From Clostridiales bacterium (lineage in GTDB: Bacteria; Bacillota; Clostridia; Christensenellales; Aristaeellaceae): a stretch of 28,546 nt of DNA. A program made the translations under genes and the position numbers. Each line of letters opens with the position of its first letter. Positions within the stretch are counted from its first letter, which is position 1. The stretch is taken from the NCBI GenBank assembly GCA_004555535.1, contig SFHU01000026.1:1-28546 (forward strand), read 5' to 3'. The notes beneath the pieces are model-generated. The model was given only the letters and a program-made list of their open reading frames with translations, was not told the origin of the DNA and did not search any database. This document shows, in pieces, positions 15,897 to 23,089 of the stretch.

Positions 15897-16760
15897 TTAG
15901 CCTTCCAGCGCCTGCTTGATGGCGCGCTTGGTGAACACGCGGATCATATCCCTGCGGTATTCCGCAGAGGCACGGATGTCAGAGATCGGGCTGCACTCGT
16001 CCCTGGCGGCCAGGGACGCCTCGACGATCACGTCATCGGTCAGCTTCTTTCCGATGAGCGCCTTCTCGGCGTTGCGCGCGCGCATGGTCGTCGGCGCGAC
16101 GGCGCCCAGCGCGATGCGCGCATCCTTGCAGACGTCGCCGTCCATCGTCAGCTTGACCGCCACGCCGATGATCGCCAGATCCATCGCCTTGCGCACGGCG
16201 TGCTTGATGTAGGCCGCGCTCTCGCCCTCCTTCAGCGGCGGGATGACGAAGCCGGTCACGATCTCGCCCGGCTCCAGTGCGGTCTTCTTGAAGCCGACAA
16301 AGAAGTCGTCCATCATGATATAGCGGTCCTTGTTCGGCCCCTGGACGAGCACCTTCGCGTTCTGCGCCAGCAGGATGGGCGGGGTATCGGCGGAGGGGGA
16401 AGCGTTACACAGGTTGCCCGCCATGGTGCCCTTCGCGCGGATCTGCGTGGAGGCGACCACCTTGGCCGCATGCGCCACCGCCGGGTTCTTCTCCTTGACC
16501 AGCGGAGAGGTCTCGATCTCGCGCAGCGTGGTCAGCGCGCCGATCTTGAGGCCCTCGGTCTCGTCATACTCGATGTACTTCATTCCCGGGATGTGCTTAA
16601 GATCGATCAGGTAGTCCACCGTGAACGCCTTGTCGCGCATCGGCGGGATGATGTCGGTCGCGCCGGCAAACACCTTTGCGCCCTTGCCCAGTTCCAGCAA
16701 AAGATTGCACGCCTCGCCAATCGTTTTGGGAACCATATACTCGAAATTCGGTAATACCAT
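15897..16760 (-). CDS. molybdenum hydroxylase FAD-binding medium subunit (CoxM/HcrB family)
   Basis: The 287-residue FAD subunit has the two pyrophosphate-binding segments AGATDIIPPM (about 33-42) and GTMAGNLCNASPSADTPP (about 110-127), followed by the C-terminal CO-dehydrogenase-flavoprotein domain. It lacks the extra 4Fe-4S loop of true HcrB proteins and lacks the oxidoreductase insertion seen in the operon 2 counterpart at 23090. CAGGAGG lies 7 bases upstream of the ATG. It is the first gene of operon 1, behind a leader of about 96 bases that can fold into a three-way junction. Confidence 0.93.
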   Translation of the reverse strand: MVLPNFEYMVPKTIGEACNLLLELGKGAKVFAGATDIIPPMRDKAFTVDYLIDLKHIPGMKYIEYDETEGLKIGALTTLREIETSPLVKEKNPAVAHAAKVVASTQIRAKGTMAGNLCNASPSADTPPILLAQNAKVLVQGPNKDRYIMMDDFFVGFKKTALEPGEIVTGFVIPPLKEGESAAYIKHAVRKAMDLAIIGVAVKLTMDGDVCKDARIALGAVAPTTMRARNAEKALIGKKLTDDVIVEASLAARDECSPISDIRASAEYRRDMIRVFTKRAIKQALEG

Positions 16761-16765
16761 GTTCT

Positions 16766-16850
16766 ACCTCCTGATATGGTCTTGGGCTCATCCGTCTTTC
16801 GGGCGCCGGCCTGAAGCGCCCTGCGCGGAAATCCCTCCGCAGACTGAGCC
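16766..16850 (-). ncRNA. structured leader of operon 1, candidate cis-regulatory RNA (three-way junction)
   Basis: On the minus strand GGCTCA-GTCT (16850-16841) pairs with AGAC-GGA-TGAGCC (16797-16785), leaving GGA bulged. The closing helix encloses two hairpins: GCGGA/TCCGC (16840-16825 region) and GGGCGC/GCGCCC (16821-16801 region), joined by GCA and GAA. The fold sits between the promoter and the ribosome site AGGAGG. It matches no riboswitch I can name with confidence; a cofactor-sensing role is inference from the operon's content. Confidence 0.45.
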
Positions 16851-16862
16851 AGCTTTGATTTC

Positions 16863-16891
16863 ATTATAACGATCACCCCGCGGGGCCGCTA
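16863..16891 (-). promoter_or_regulatory. promoter of molybdenum hydroxylase operon 1 with palindromic spacer
   Basis: The -10 is a perfect TATAAT (16863-16868, minus strand). No good -35 is found 17 bases upstream (TAGCGG). The spacer contains the perfect palindrome CCCCGCGGGG (16876-16885). This arrangement suggests that transcription needs an activator or is blocked by a repressor. Confidence 0.5.
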
Positions 16892-16989
16892 GTGACAGGC
16901 GAAACCGCTGATACAAATGTTACTGAAAGTTTTTTCCTTTTCACCTTCCATGTGTATCCTGTGAAACAGACTTTTGCCCGCCCACATGC

Positions 16990-16995
16990 TATAAT
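16990..16995 (+). promoter_or_regulatory. -10 element before the small LRR gene
   Basis: TATAAT lies about 65 bases before the ATG at 17060. No matching -35 is present; TGTGAAACAGAC (16960-16971) lies where an activator could bind. Confidence 0.35.
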
Positions 16996-17059
16996 CAGGC
17001 AAAACAGGACGTCCGGCGGCGTCATCCTGCCCGGACACCTTCAAAGGAGTGCGATCCAC

Positions 17060-17497
17060 ATGGCACAAACGCTTCCAAACGGCCTGATCATCGAGGACGG
17101 CGTCGTCACGGGCGGCAAGGCCTGCGAGGGCGACATCGTCGTTCCCGACGGCGTCACCGCCATTGCCGACAAGGCCTTTTACAACAACCGCAAGCTCACG
17201 GGGCTCGTGCTGCCCGAGGGCGTGACGCGCATCGGCAAATACGCCGTCTCCGGCTGCCGCAGCCTCGTGTTCGTGCAGGTGCCCGAGAGCGTGAGCGAGC
17301 TGGGCGAGAGCGCGCTGATGAAGAAATTCGAGAGCGACGTCGGCTTCACGCATGTGATGGAAAACATCGAGCATTACCCGCTGATCCGCTGCAGAGAGGG
17401 CAGCTACGTCGATCAGGCGCTGAAGGCCCTCAAGGCGCAGGACGGCTTTGCCAACGGCCACGGCGTGCGGCATGTCATCGAGTTTGAGTATGTCTGA
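17060..17497 (+). CDS. small leucine-rich repeat (LRR_5/BspA-type) protein
   Basis: The 145-residue protein has a short N-terminal segment, two to three LRR_5 units (VVPDGVTAIADKAFYNNRKL, then VLPEGVTRIGKYAVSGC and QVPESVSELGESALMK) and a C-terminal region ending in VRHVIEFEYV. No signal peptide is visible, so it is likely cytosolic. The ATG at 17060 has AAAGGAGT upstream. It is divergent from operon 1 and convergent with the regulator at 17555. It resembles the broken LRR gene at 7509-8772 in its first repeats. Function unknown, perhaps protein-protein interaction. Confidence 0.8.
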   Translation: MAQTLPNGLIIEDGVVTGGKACEGDIVVPDGVTAIADKAFYNNRKLTGLVLPEGVTRIGKYAVSGCRSLVFVQVPESVSELGESALMKKFESDVGFTHVMENIEHYPLIRCREGSYVDQALKALKAQDGFANGHGVRHVIEFEYV

Positions 17498-17509
17498 TTC
17501 TTCTGACGC

Positions 17510-17546
17510 AAAGCGTCCCCGGAGCCTGTGGCCCCGGGGACGCTTT
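17510..17546. terminator. bidirectional terminator between convergent genes
   Basis: AAAGCGTCCCCGG (17510-17522) pairs perfectly with CCGGGGACGCTTT (17534-17546) around an 11-base loop. ATGCATTTTT follows on the plus strand. It serves the LRR gene and probably also the regulator gene, whose stop codon is 8 bases away. Confidence 0.8.
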
Positions 17547-17554
17547 ATGCATTT

Positions 17555-18274
17555 TTACCGCAGCGAGGCGCTCGCCTCGTCCATGTATTCGAGCATCCGC
17601 TCCCTGTCGCGGATGCAGTAAAAGCCGTTGATCTGCTCGATCAGGTTCTGCTCGCGCAGCTCCTTGACCGTTCGCACCATCGTGATGCGGTTGACGCCCA
17701 GCAGGTTGGCCAGCATCTGCTGGCTGATCTTCTCCTTGATGAGAATCTTCCCGTCGTATTCGACGCCGTAGCGCTCGGCGAACGTGAGCAGCAGGTTGCA
17801 GACCTTCCAGGCCACGTTGTACTGCGTGCCCTCGCGCACCTGGTCCATCGCCGCCAGGAACTTGTAGGAGAGGCTCATCAGCAGCTCCTCGGCCAGAGCG
17901 GGATCCTCACGCAGACGCGCCATCAGCCGCTCCCGCTCGATGGCCACGGCCTTCACCGCGCTGACCGCCACAAAGGAGACGGGCGGCGCCTTTTCCAGCA
18001 GCACGTTCGACTCGAGCAGCAGCGAGCCCTCCTCGTTGAAGTTGTAATAGCGGTCGCCGGTCGTGAGCGTGTATTCAAACGCCATCACACGCCCCTCCAG
18101 CACGTAATAGCAGCAGCGGGGCACGCGGCCCGCCTGCGCGAGAATCGCGCCCTTGGCAAAATCGACCGTCGGCCCGAGGGCGCGGAACCTTTCCTCGCTG
18201 CAGGTATCGCGCCAGAGGCGGGTATGGTATTCCCCTGCGGAAAAGCCAACGTTCGGATAGGTTTTCGGATTCAT
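17555..18274 (-). CDS. Crp/Fnr-family transcriptional regulator (first copy)
   Basis: The 239-residue protein has an N-terminal cyclic-nucleotide-binding-like beta barrel (CCYYVLEGRVMAFEYTLTTG, then SLLLESNVLLEKAPP), a long dimer helix and a C-terminal winged helix with SQQMLANLLGVNRITMVR. It lacks the clustered cysteines of Fnr and the clear cAMP phosphate-binding motif of Crp, so the signal is unknown. In the recognition helix the Crp arginines are kept but the Crp glutamate is isoleucine (NRIT), so its DNA site probably differs from TGTGA. It lies 43 bases downstream of the methyltransferase gene on the same strand. A paralog is encoded at 22203-22898. Confidence 0.88.
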   Translation of the reverse strand: MNPKTYPNVGFSAGEYHTRLWRDTCSEERFRALGPTVDFAKGAILAQAGRVPRCCYYVLEGRVMAFEYTLTTGDRYYNFNEEGSLLLESNVLLEKAPPVSFVAVSAVKAVAIERERLMARLREDPALAEELLMSLSYKFLAAMDQVREGTQYNVAWKVCNLLLTFAERYGVEYDGKILIKEKISQQMLANLLGVNRITMVRTVKELREQNLIEQINGFYCIRDRERMLEYMDEASASLR

Positions 18275-18317
18275 CTTGCTCCCCTTTTCTGTCGGCCCGC
18301 CCTCAGGCGGCGCTTCC

Positions 18318-19166
18318 TCAGCAGCGCGTGATCACCGCTGTGCCATGCAGATCGCTCAGCGGAATCAGGGGCAGCATGCCGTGCCGGCGCTCGTATTCCT
18401 CCACAGCCTTGCGCACGCCGTCGAACTGCAGGCTGTTGTAATCGTGCAGCAGAATCGCTCCGCCCCTGACCAGCCGCGGATAGAAGTATTCAAGGCCTGC
18501 CAGCGTCGGCGCGTAGAGGTCGACGTCGATGCTCACCAGCGCGAAGCGCTCCTCCAGCCCCTGCGCCGTCTCGGGGAAGAAGCCCTTGCGGATCACAACC
18601 TGATCCTCGTAGGGCATGCGCGCGAGGACGTCCCGGGCGCGCGTATCGGAAAAATCGTGCGCGGCGGCGCGGGAGCTGCTCACCTCGCGCTCCACGCGGA
18701 TATCGCGCTCGTCAAAGCCGTCAAACGTGTCAAACAGATAGAGCCTGCGCTCCGGGAAGCGCTCGTTGAGCTGCCAGGCAAAGTCGCCGCGATAGGTGCC
18801 CAGCTCCGCCAGCGCCCCCTCGATGCCGTTGGCGCTGACGCGGTCGGCCAGCCGCCGGAACGTGGCGGCCCGCAGGTCGAACGTCGAATAGACGTCGCCC
18901 AACGCCATGATCCTCCCCTGATAGCCCAGGCTGCGCGCCTGATGGATCAGCTGGCCCGTGCGCTCGTCGTCCAGCACGCCGATGATCACCCTGTCCGGAT
19001 TGGCCTGCAGCGCCTCCGCCACGGGCAGGATCTGGATTTCGGCGTCATAATCCCAGACCTTGGGGTTGTTGTCCCCGATCGCCACAAGCTCCATCCGGTT
19101 CAAATTCAGCAGATTCCGGGCCGCTTTTCCCATCTGGCCCGCGCCGAGAATCACGACTGTCTCCAA
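18318..19166 (-). CDS. TylF/MycF-like SAM-dependent methyltransferase with N-terminal Rossmann-like domain
   Basis: The 282-residue protein begins with a nucleotide-binding-like domain (VVILGAGQMGKAARNLL; GDNNPKVW) and continues into a TylF/MycF-type methyltransferase (GALAELGTYRGDFAWQLN; RRLYLFDTFDGFD). Metal-binding segments are intact: IDVDLYAPT and LLHDYNS. I place the start at a TTG (19166) because GGAGG lies 5 bases before it and the similarity with the paralog begins there; an in-frame ATG at 19244 would add 26 residues without a ribosome site. It precedes the Crp/Fnr gene and may be co-transcribed. The substrate is unknown, perhaps a sugar or secondary metabolite hydroxyl. Compare the degenerate paralog at 5869-6750. 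Confidence 0.82.
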   Translation of the reverse strand: METVVILGAGQMGKAARNLLNLNRMELVAIGDNNPKVWDYDAEIQILPVAEALQANPDRVIIGVLDDERTGQLIHQARSLGYQGRIMALGDVYSTFDLRAATFRRLADRVSANGIEGALAELGTYRGDFAWQLNERFPERRLYLFDTFDGFDERDIRVEREVSSSRAAAHDFSDTRARDVLARMPYEDQVVIRKGFFPETAQGLEERFALVSIDVDLYAPTLAGLEYFYPRLVRGGAILLHDYNSLQFDGVRKAVEEYERRHGMLPLIPLSDLHGTAVITRC

Positions 19167-19305
19167 TGTATCCTCCACCCTTCCGGTGTTTGCTCTTCTC
19201 TCAAATCGTTCAAGGCATGCTTCATGATACCATAGTTTTTCCAAAAAGGAAAGCGATTTCCGCCACCTTCCACAATCCCCCTGCCCGTTTTGTAGCGTAG
19301 ACTAC

Positions 19306-19436
19306 TATACTTTTGCACCCCGATCTGCTTTAATTAATCCTGTAAGGGTCTGTCCATCCGGCGTCGTCTGATTCCAGGACGGCATCGTACTGCTGCCGGG
19401 CAGAGCCGTATCCGGGCTAACCGAAGGAGGCCGGCC
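19306..19436 (+). promoter_or_regulatory. weak promoter and long foldable leader of the cofactor accessory operon
   Basis: TATACT (19306-19311) is a possible -10 with no good -35; GTAGACTAC is a short palindrome just before it. The following 120 bases can form nested helices: GGACGGC with GCCGTATCC enclosing CTGC/GCAG, and an outer CCGGC with GCCGG that closes directly after the GGAGG ribosome site. A regulatory RNA is possible but unproven. Confidence 0.35.
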
Positions 19437-20492
19437 ATGCGCACGCTCTATCTGATCCGCCACGGCGAGGTGACCGGCGGTGCGCACCGCTGCATCAGCC
19501 GCACCGACCTGCCCCTCTCCGCCCAGGGACGCGCTCAGGCGGAGGCGCTCTCCCGTTTCCTGCAAAAGCATCCCGTCAGCGCGGTGTTTTCAAGCCCCGC
19601 CTCCCGCTGCACGGAGACTGCGGCGCTGCTTGACGGCGCGCCGCCAGCCGTCCTCTGCGAAGCGCTGCGGGAGGTCGACGTCGGCCAATGGGAAAACCTG
19701 ACGTTTGAGGAGATCCGCGCCCGCTTTCCGGAAGATTACCGCGCGCGCGGCGAGCACATCGGCACCGCCGCCCCGCCGGGCGGGAAGAGCTTCCTTGCCG
19801 CCGGCCAGCGGATGGACGCCTGCCTGCGCGCCCTGCTTTCCGGCACGCAGGGCGACCTCGCCGTCGTCTCCCACGGCGGCATCCTCCGCGGCTTTCTCTG
19901 CCTCGCGCTCGGCCTTTCCCCCGACGAGGTCTTTTCGCTGCGGCAGCCGCGCGGCGGCATGAGCACGCTCGCCTTTGACGGCGAGACCTTCCGTGTGCTG
20001 TCCGTCGGCTGCAAACCGCAGCCCTTCCCCGGGGACGAGGAGATCCGGCAGCTGCTCACGCGCTGCGCCACGCCCGAGCCGGTCATCGCGCACAGCCGCT
20101 CCGTCGCCGCAAAGGCGCTCGCCCTGGCGGAGCACGCGCCGGAGCCGGTCGACCGGGACATGCTGCGCGCCGCCTGTCTGCTGCACGACCTGTGCCGCGC
20201 GGAGGGTCGCGGCCATGCCGAAAAGGGCGCTTCCCTGCTGGATGCACAGGGCTATCCTGCGCTAAGCCGTATCGTCGCCCAGCATCACGACCTTCATGCC
20301 GATGCCGGTGCGGAGGCCGAGCTGCTCTATCTGGCCGACAAGCTGACACGCGGCTGCGAGGACGTGCCGCTTGAGGCGCGCTTTGAGGCCTCCCGCGCGA
20401 AATGCGCCTCGCTTGAGGCGCAGGAAGCCTGGTCAAGGCGCTACGCCGACGCCCTGCGTCTCGCGCAAAAGTATCAGATGAAAGAGGAATGA
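19437..20492 (+). CDS. histidine phosphatase-HD domain fusion protein
   Basis: The 351-residue protein joins two hydrolase folds. Residues 1-190 are a histidine phosphatase (phosphoglycerate mutase-like) domain with LIRHGEV (His9), a conserved arginine in SSPASRC and the second histidine in VVSHGG (His146). Residues about 210-345 form an HD phosphohydrolase domain with His219, the His250-Asp251 pair, QHHD (283-285) and Asp301 in LADK. It opens a three-gene plus-strand operon with XdhC and MocA homologs, the XdhC start being 6 bases after its stop. A role in molybdenum-cofactor or nucleotide handling is inferred from that. GAAGGAGG precedes the ATG. Confidence 0.88.
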   Translation: MRTLYLIRHGEVTGGAHRCISRTDLPLSAQGRAQAEALSRFLQKHPVSAVFSSPASRCTETAALLDGAPPAVLCEALREVDVGQWENLTFEEIRARFPEDYRARGEHIGTAAPPGGKSFLAAGQRMDACLRALLSGTQGDLAVVSHGGILRGFLCLALGLSPDEVFSLRQPRGGMSTLAFDGETFRVLSVGCKPQPFPGDEEIRQLLTRCATPEPVIAHSRSVAAKALALAEHAPEPVDRDMLRAACLLHDLCRAEGRGHAEKGASLLDAQGYPALSRIVAQHHDLHADAGAEAELLYLADKLTRGCEDVPLEARFEASRAKCASLEAQEAWSRRYADALRLAQKYQMKEE

Positions 20493-20498
20493 TTCACC

Positions 20499-21518
20499 GT
20501 GTTTGAATTCTATACCGCGCTGGACAGCGCCAACCCCAACGCCCAGAACCTCGCCATGACGGTCATCGACGGGCCGTCCTTTGGCGAAAAGGCGCTCGTC
20601 TCCGGCGGCCGCCTCGTCTATGAGAGCGGCAGCTTCTTCTCCGCGCACGAGAGCGAGGTGCTCGCCCTCGCCGACGGCGGCACCTACGCCATCGACGGGC
20701 AGTCTGTCTTCTGCGAGCTGCTGGGCAACGAGAAAAAGGTCGTCATCTGCGGCGGCGGGCATATCTCCATCCCGATCATCACCATGGGCCTGATGATCGG
20801 CTGCCGCGTCACGGTGATCGAGGATCGTCCCTCCTTTGCCGACAACGCGCGCCGCGCCGGCGCCACCGAGGTCATCTGCGACGACTTTGAGCACGGCCTT
20901 GCAGGCATCCCCGGCGACGAGGACACGTTCTTCGTCATCGTCACGCGCGGCCACCGCCATGACCAGGCCTGTCTGCGCAGCATCGTGAGGAAGCCCCACG
21001 CCTACATTGGCATGATCGGCAGCCGCAAGCGCGTCGCCACCGTCAAGGAGGCGCTGCTCGCCGAGGGCGCCGACCCGGAGGTCATCGAGCGTGTCTACAC
21101 GCCCATCGGCCTTAAAATCGGCGCGGAAACGCCCGAGGAGATCGCCATCGCCATTCTGGCAGAGATCATCCAGGTCAAGAATGCCAACAAGCGCAGCTGT
21201 GGCTATTCCCGCGAGATCATGCGCGCCATCCTCGCCGATGAGGGCGAAAAGAAGGCGCTGGCGACCATCGTCATGCGCAAGGGCTCCGCGCCGCGCGAGG
21301 TCGGCACGAAGATGCTCTTCTTCGCGGACGGGCGCACGGTCGGCACCATCGGCGGCGGCTGCGTCGAGGCGGATGTGCAGGGCAAGGCGCGCCGCATGCT
21401 CCTGCTGCCCGACGCCCCGAAGCGGCAGCTCTTCCACGTCGACATGACCGGCCGCGACGCCGAGGACGAGGGCATGGTCTGCGGCGGCATCATCGACGTG
21501 CTCGTCGAGGCCATCTGA
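20499..21518 (+). CDS. XdhC/CoxI/CoxF-family molybdenum hydroxylase maturation protein
   Basis: The 339-residue protein belongs to the XdhC family, which binds and protects the molybdenum cofactor and helps its sulfuration and insertion into apo-hydroxylases. The Rossmann XdhC C-domain is at about 78-225 (VVICGGGHISIP; VIEDRPSFADNARRAGA; GMIGSRKR). A XdhC/CoxI domain follows at about 252-338 (GSAPREVGTKML; GTIGGGCVE). In classic XdhC the CoxI domain comes first; here a remnant-like N-terminal part (1-77) precedes the Rossmann domain and a full CoxI domain follows it. Start is GTG at 20499, with AAGAGG upstream. Likely partner of both hydroxylases. Confidence 0.88.
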   Translation: MFEFYTALDSANPNAQNLAMTVIDGPSFGEKALVSGGRLVYESGSFFSAHESEVLALADGGTYAIDGQSVFCELLGNEKKVVICGGGHISIPIITMGLMIGCRVTVIEDRPSFADNARRAGATEVICDDFEHGLAGIPGDEDTFFVIVTRGHRHDQACLRSIVRKPHAYIGMIGSRKRVATVKEALLAEGADPEVIERVYTPIGLKIGAETPEEIAIAILAEIIQVKNANKRSCGYSREIMRAILADEGEKKALATIVMRKGSAPREVGTKMLFFADGRTVGTIGGGCVEADVQGKARRMLLLPDAPKRQLFHVDMTGRDAEDEGMVCGGIIDVLVEAI

Positions 21519-21553
21519 GTTTCTCCAATACCGCAGGAAAGGCAGGGATCGCC

Positions 21554-22156
21554 ATGGAGCCGCTGGGCGGTATCATCCTGGCAGCCGGACTGTCGTCCCG
21601 CATGGGGCGCTATAAGCCGCTCATCGAGGTGCAGGGGCGCAGCATGATCGGCCATGTGATCGACAGGATGCGGGGGGCCGGCGCCTCGCCCATCGTTGTG
21701 GTCACCGGGCATCAAAGCGAGCTGCTGCGCCAAAGCCTTGAGGGCGAGGCCGTCGAATTCGTCTACAATCCAGACTATGCCCATACGCAGCAGCTCGAGT
21801 CCCTGCGCCTGGGGCTGCGTGCCCTGAAGGGACGCTGCGCGCGCGTGTTGATCTCGCCCGCCGACGTGCCCGCCGTCCGGCAGGAGACCGTCTCCCGCCT
21901 GCTCGCCCTGGAGGGCGACTTCATCCGCCCCGTCTGTCACGGCGAGGTCGGCCACCCCGTCGTGCTCCGCGCGGCGCTCATCCCCTATCTGATGACCTAC
22001 GACGGCCCCGGTGGCCTGCGCGGCGCGATCGAGCACAGTGATTACACGCTGCGGGAGCTGTCCGTCGAGGACCGCGGCACGGTGCTGGATAACGACACGC
22101 CGCAGGACATCGAGCGCCTGCTGGCGTGGTGCCGGGGCGAAGAGGTGCGCCCGTAA
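21554..22156 (+). CDS. MocA/MobA-like nucleotidyltransferase (molybdenum cofactor cytidylyltransferase family)
   Basis: The 200-residue NTP-transferase has the nucleotide-binding LAAGLSSRMGRYKPL (about 9-23), the metal-binding PADVP in the place of the usual PGDQP, and the C-terminal DNDTPQD that closes the active site in this family. MocA converts Mo-molybdopterin to the cytosine dinucleotide form used by xanthine dehydrogenase-family enzymes; position next to XdhC supports that role here over general sugar nucleotide synthesis. It is the last gene of the accessory operon, 35 bases after XdhC. A terminator overlaps the gap to the convergent regulator gene. Confidence 0.85.
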   Translation: MEPLGGIILAAGLSSRMGRYKPLIEVQGRSMIGHVIDRMRGAGASPIVVVTGHQSELLRQSLEGEAVEFVYNPDYAHTQQLESLRLGLRALKGRCARVLISPADVPAVRQETVSRLLALEGDFIRPVCHGEVGHPVVLRAALIPYLMTYDGPGGLRGAIEHSDYTLRELSVEDRGTVLDNDTPQDIERLLAWCRGEEVRP

Positions 22157-22190
22157 AAGCCATTTGAAGCGCAGTCAAATCAGCAAGCAT

Positions 22191-22222
22191 AAGCCCGGGG
22201 AATCACTCCTCCCCGGGCTTTT
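22191..22222. terminator. bidirectional terminator between the accessory operon and second regulator
   Basis: AAGCCCGGGGA (22191-22201) pairs with TCCCCGGGCTT (22210-22220) around an 8-base loop and ends in TTTT on the plus strand. It overlaps the last codons of the convergent regulator gene. Confidence 0.75.
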
Positions 22223-22898
22223 CACGTTCCTGCAGATCCTGTCTTCGGATGCAGTAATAGGCGTTGTTGATGAGCAGCAGCATTTCCTTTTCCCGCAGCT
22301 CCTTGAGCACGCGGCTGACGGTGATGCGGTTCATGCCCAGCATGCTGCCGATCATCTGCTGCGTGATCTTCATGTCGATCATGATCCAGTCCCCGTAGTA
22401 GGGCTTGCCGATGCCGTCCGCCAGCAGCAACATCATGTTGTAGACCTTCCAAAGCGCGTCATGGTTGTAGTTTTCCCGCAGCTGGTCCATCGCCGAATAG
22501 TATTTGGAGGCGAAGGAATCAAACACCATCTGCATCACCTCCGGGTCGCGCAGCATCTCCTCGCGCAGCGTCTGCGCCGTGATGCGCACGAGCTCCGTCG
22601 GCGCGATCGTCTGAAAGTAGACGTCGACCTCGTAGTTCGCCAGCACGTTCGACTCGAGGAAGATGCTCCCCTCCTCGAACACGTTGAAGATGTGCTCCGT
22701 GCCCTCCCGCGTCAGCTCCAGCGAGATCACGCGCCCCTCCATGACGAGATAGCAGTATTTGGCCTTCTCCCCGGGCGAGACGATGTAGTGGTTTCTGGGC
22801 AGGTAGATGTGCTCGCCCAGCCTTTCAAACCGCTCCCAGCCCTTCATGTGATGGAAAAAGCGCGACCGGTAGGGCGGCAGGCTGTATTCCTCGCTCAT
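22203..22898 (-). CDS. Crp/Fnr-family transcriptional regulator (second copy)
   Basis: The 231-residue protein is a paralog of the regulator at 17555-18274. It has an N-terminal effector barrel (KYCYLVMEGRVISLEL; SIFLESNVLANYEVD) and a C-terminal winged helix (TQQMIGSMLGMNRITVSR). The recognition helices of the two copies are nearly the same (NRIT followed by a basic residue and KEL), so they may read similar sites. No Fnr-type cysteine cluster is present. I chose the ATG at 22898 because GAAGGAGGG precedes it; an upstream in-frame ATG at 23030 lies in the terminator of the neighbouring gene. It is the gene immediately downstream of operon 2 and probably regulates it. Confidence 0.88.
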   Translation of the reverse strand: MSEEYSLPPYRSRFFHHMKGWERFERLGEHIYLPRNHYIVSPGEKAKYCYLVMEGRVISLELTREGTEHIFNVFEEGSIFLESNVLANYEVDVYFQTIAPTELVRITAQTLREEMLRDPEVMQMVFDSFASKYYSAMDQLRENYNHDALWKVYNMMLLLADGIGKPYYGDWIMIDMKITQQMIGSMLGMNRITVSRVLKELREKEMLLLINNAYYCIRRQDLQEREKPGEE

Positions 22899-22952
22899 CA
22901 GGCTCTTCCCTCCTTCGGCGCGCTCTGTTGCCAGGGCTTGATCGCTATGCTC

Positions 22953-22982
22953 ATCATAGCACAAAACCGGCTCCGCGGGCAA
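22953..22982 (-). promoter_or_regulatory. promoter of the second Crp/Fnr regulator
   Basis: On the minus strand TTGCCC (22977-22982) and TATGAT (22953-22958) are separated by 18 bases. The expected start is near 22946. Confidence 0.6.
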
Positions 22983-23003
22983 CCTCAACTTCGCAAAGGA
23001 TTG

Positions 23004-23018
23004 TTGCGTTTTCCGCAA
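23004..23018. promoter_or_regulatory. inverted repeat TTGCG-N5-CGCAA, candidate regulator site
   Basis: A perfect 5-base inverted repeat is centred at 23011, about 65 bases upstream of the predicted start of the regulator gene. This is close to a class I activator position. A second TTTGCG half site lies at 22991-22997 on the minus strand. Autoregulation is inference. Confidence 0.4.
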
Positions 23019-23026
23019 AGCGGCAA

Positions 23027-23057
23027 ACATGCAGCGCGCAGAGCGCGCGCTGCATGT
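23027..23057 (-). terminator. hairpin terminator of molybdenum hydroxylase operon 2
   Basis: ACATGCAGCGCGC (23027-23039) and GCGCGCTGCATGT (23045-23057) form a perfect 13-bp stem with a 5-base loop, 32 bases after the FAD-fusion stop. On the minus strand only TTT follows, so it is a strong hairpin with a weak U-tract. Confidence 0.65.
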
Positions 23058-23089
23058 CCCGCCGATTCTTTCGCCATTCGGCTTTCCGT

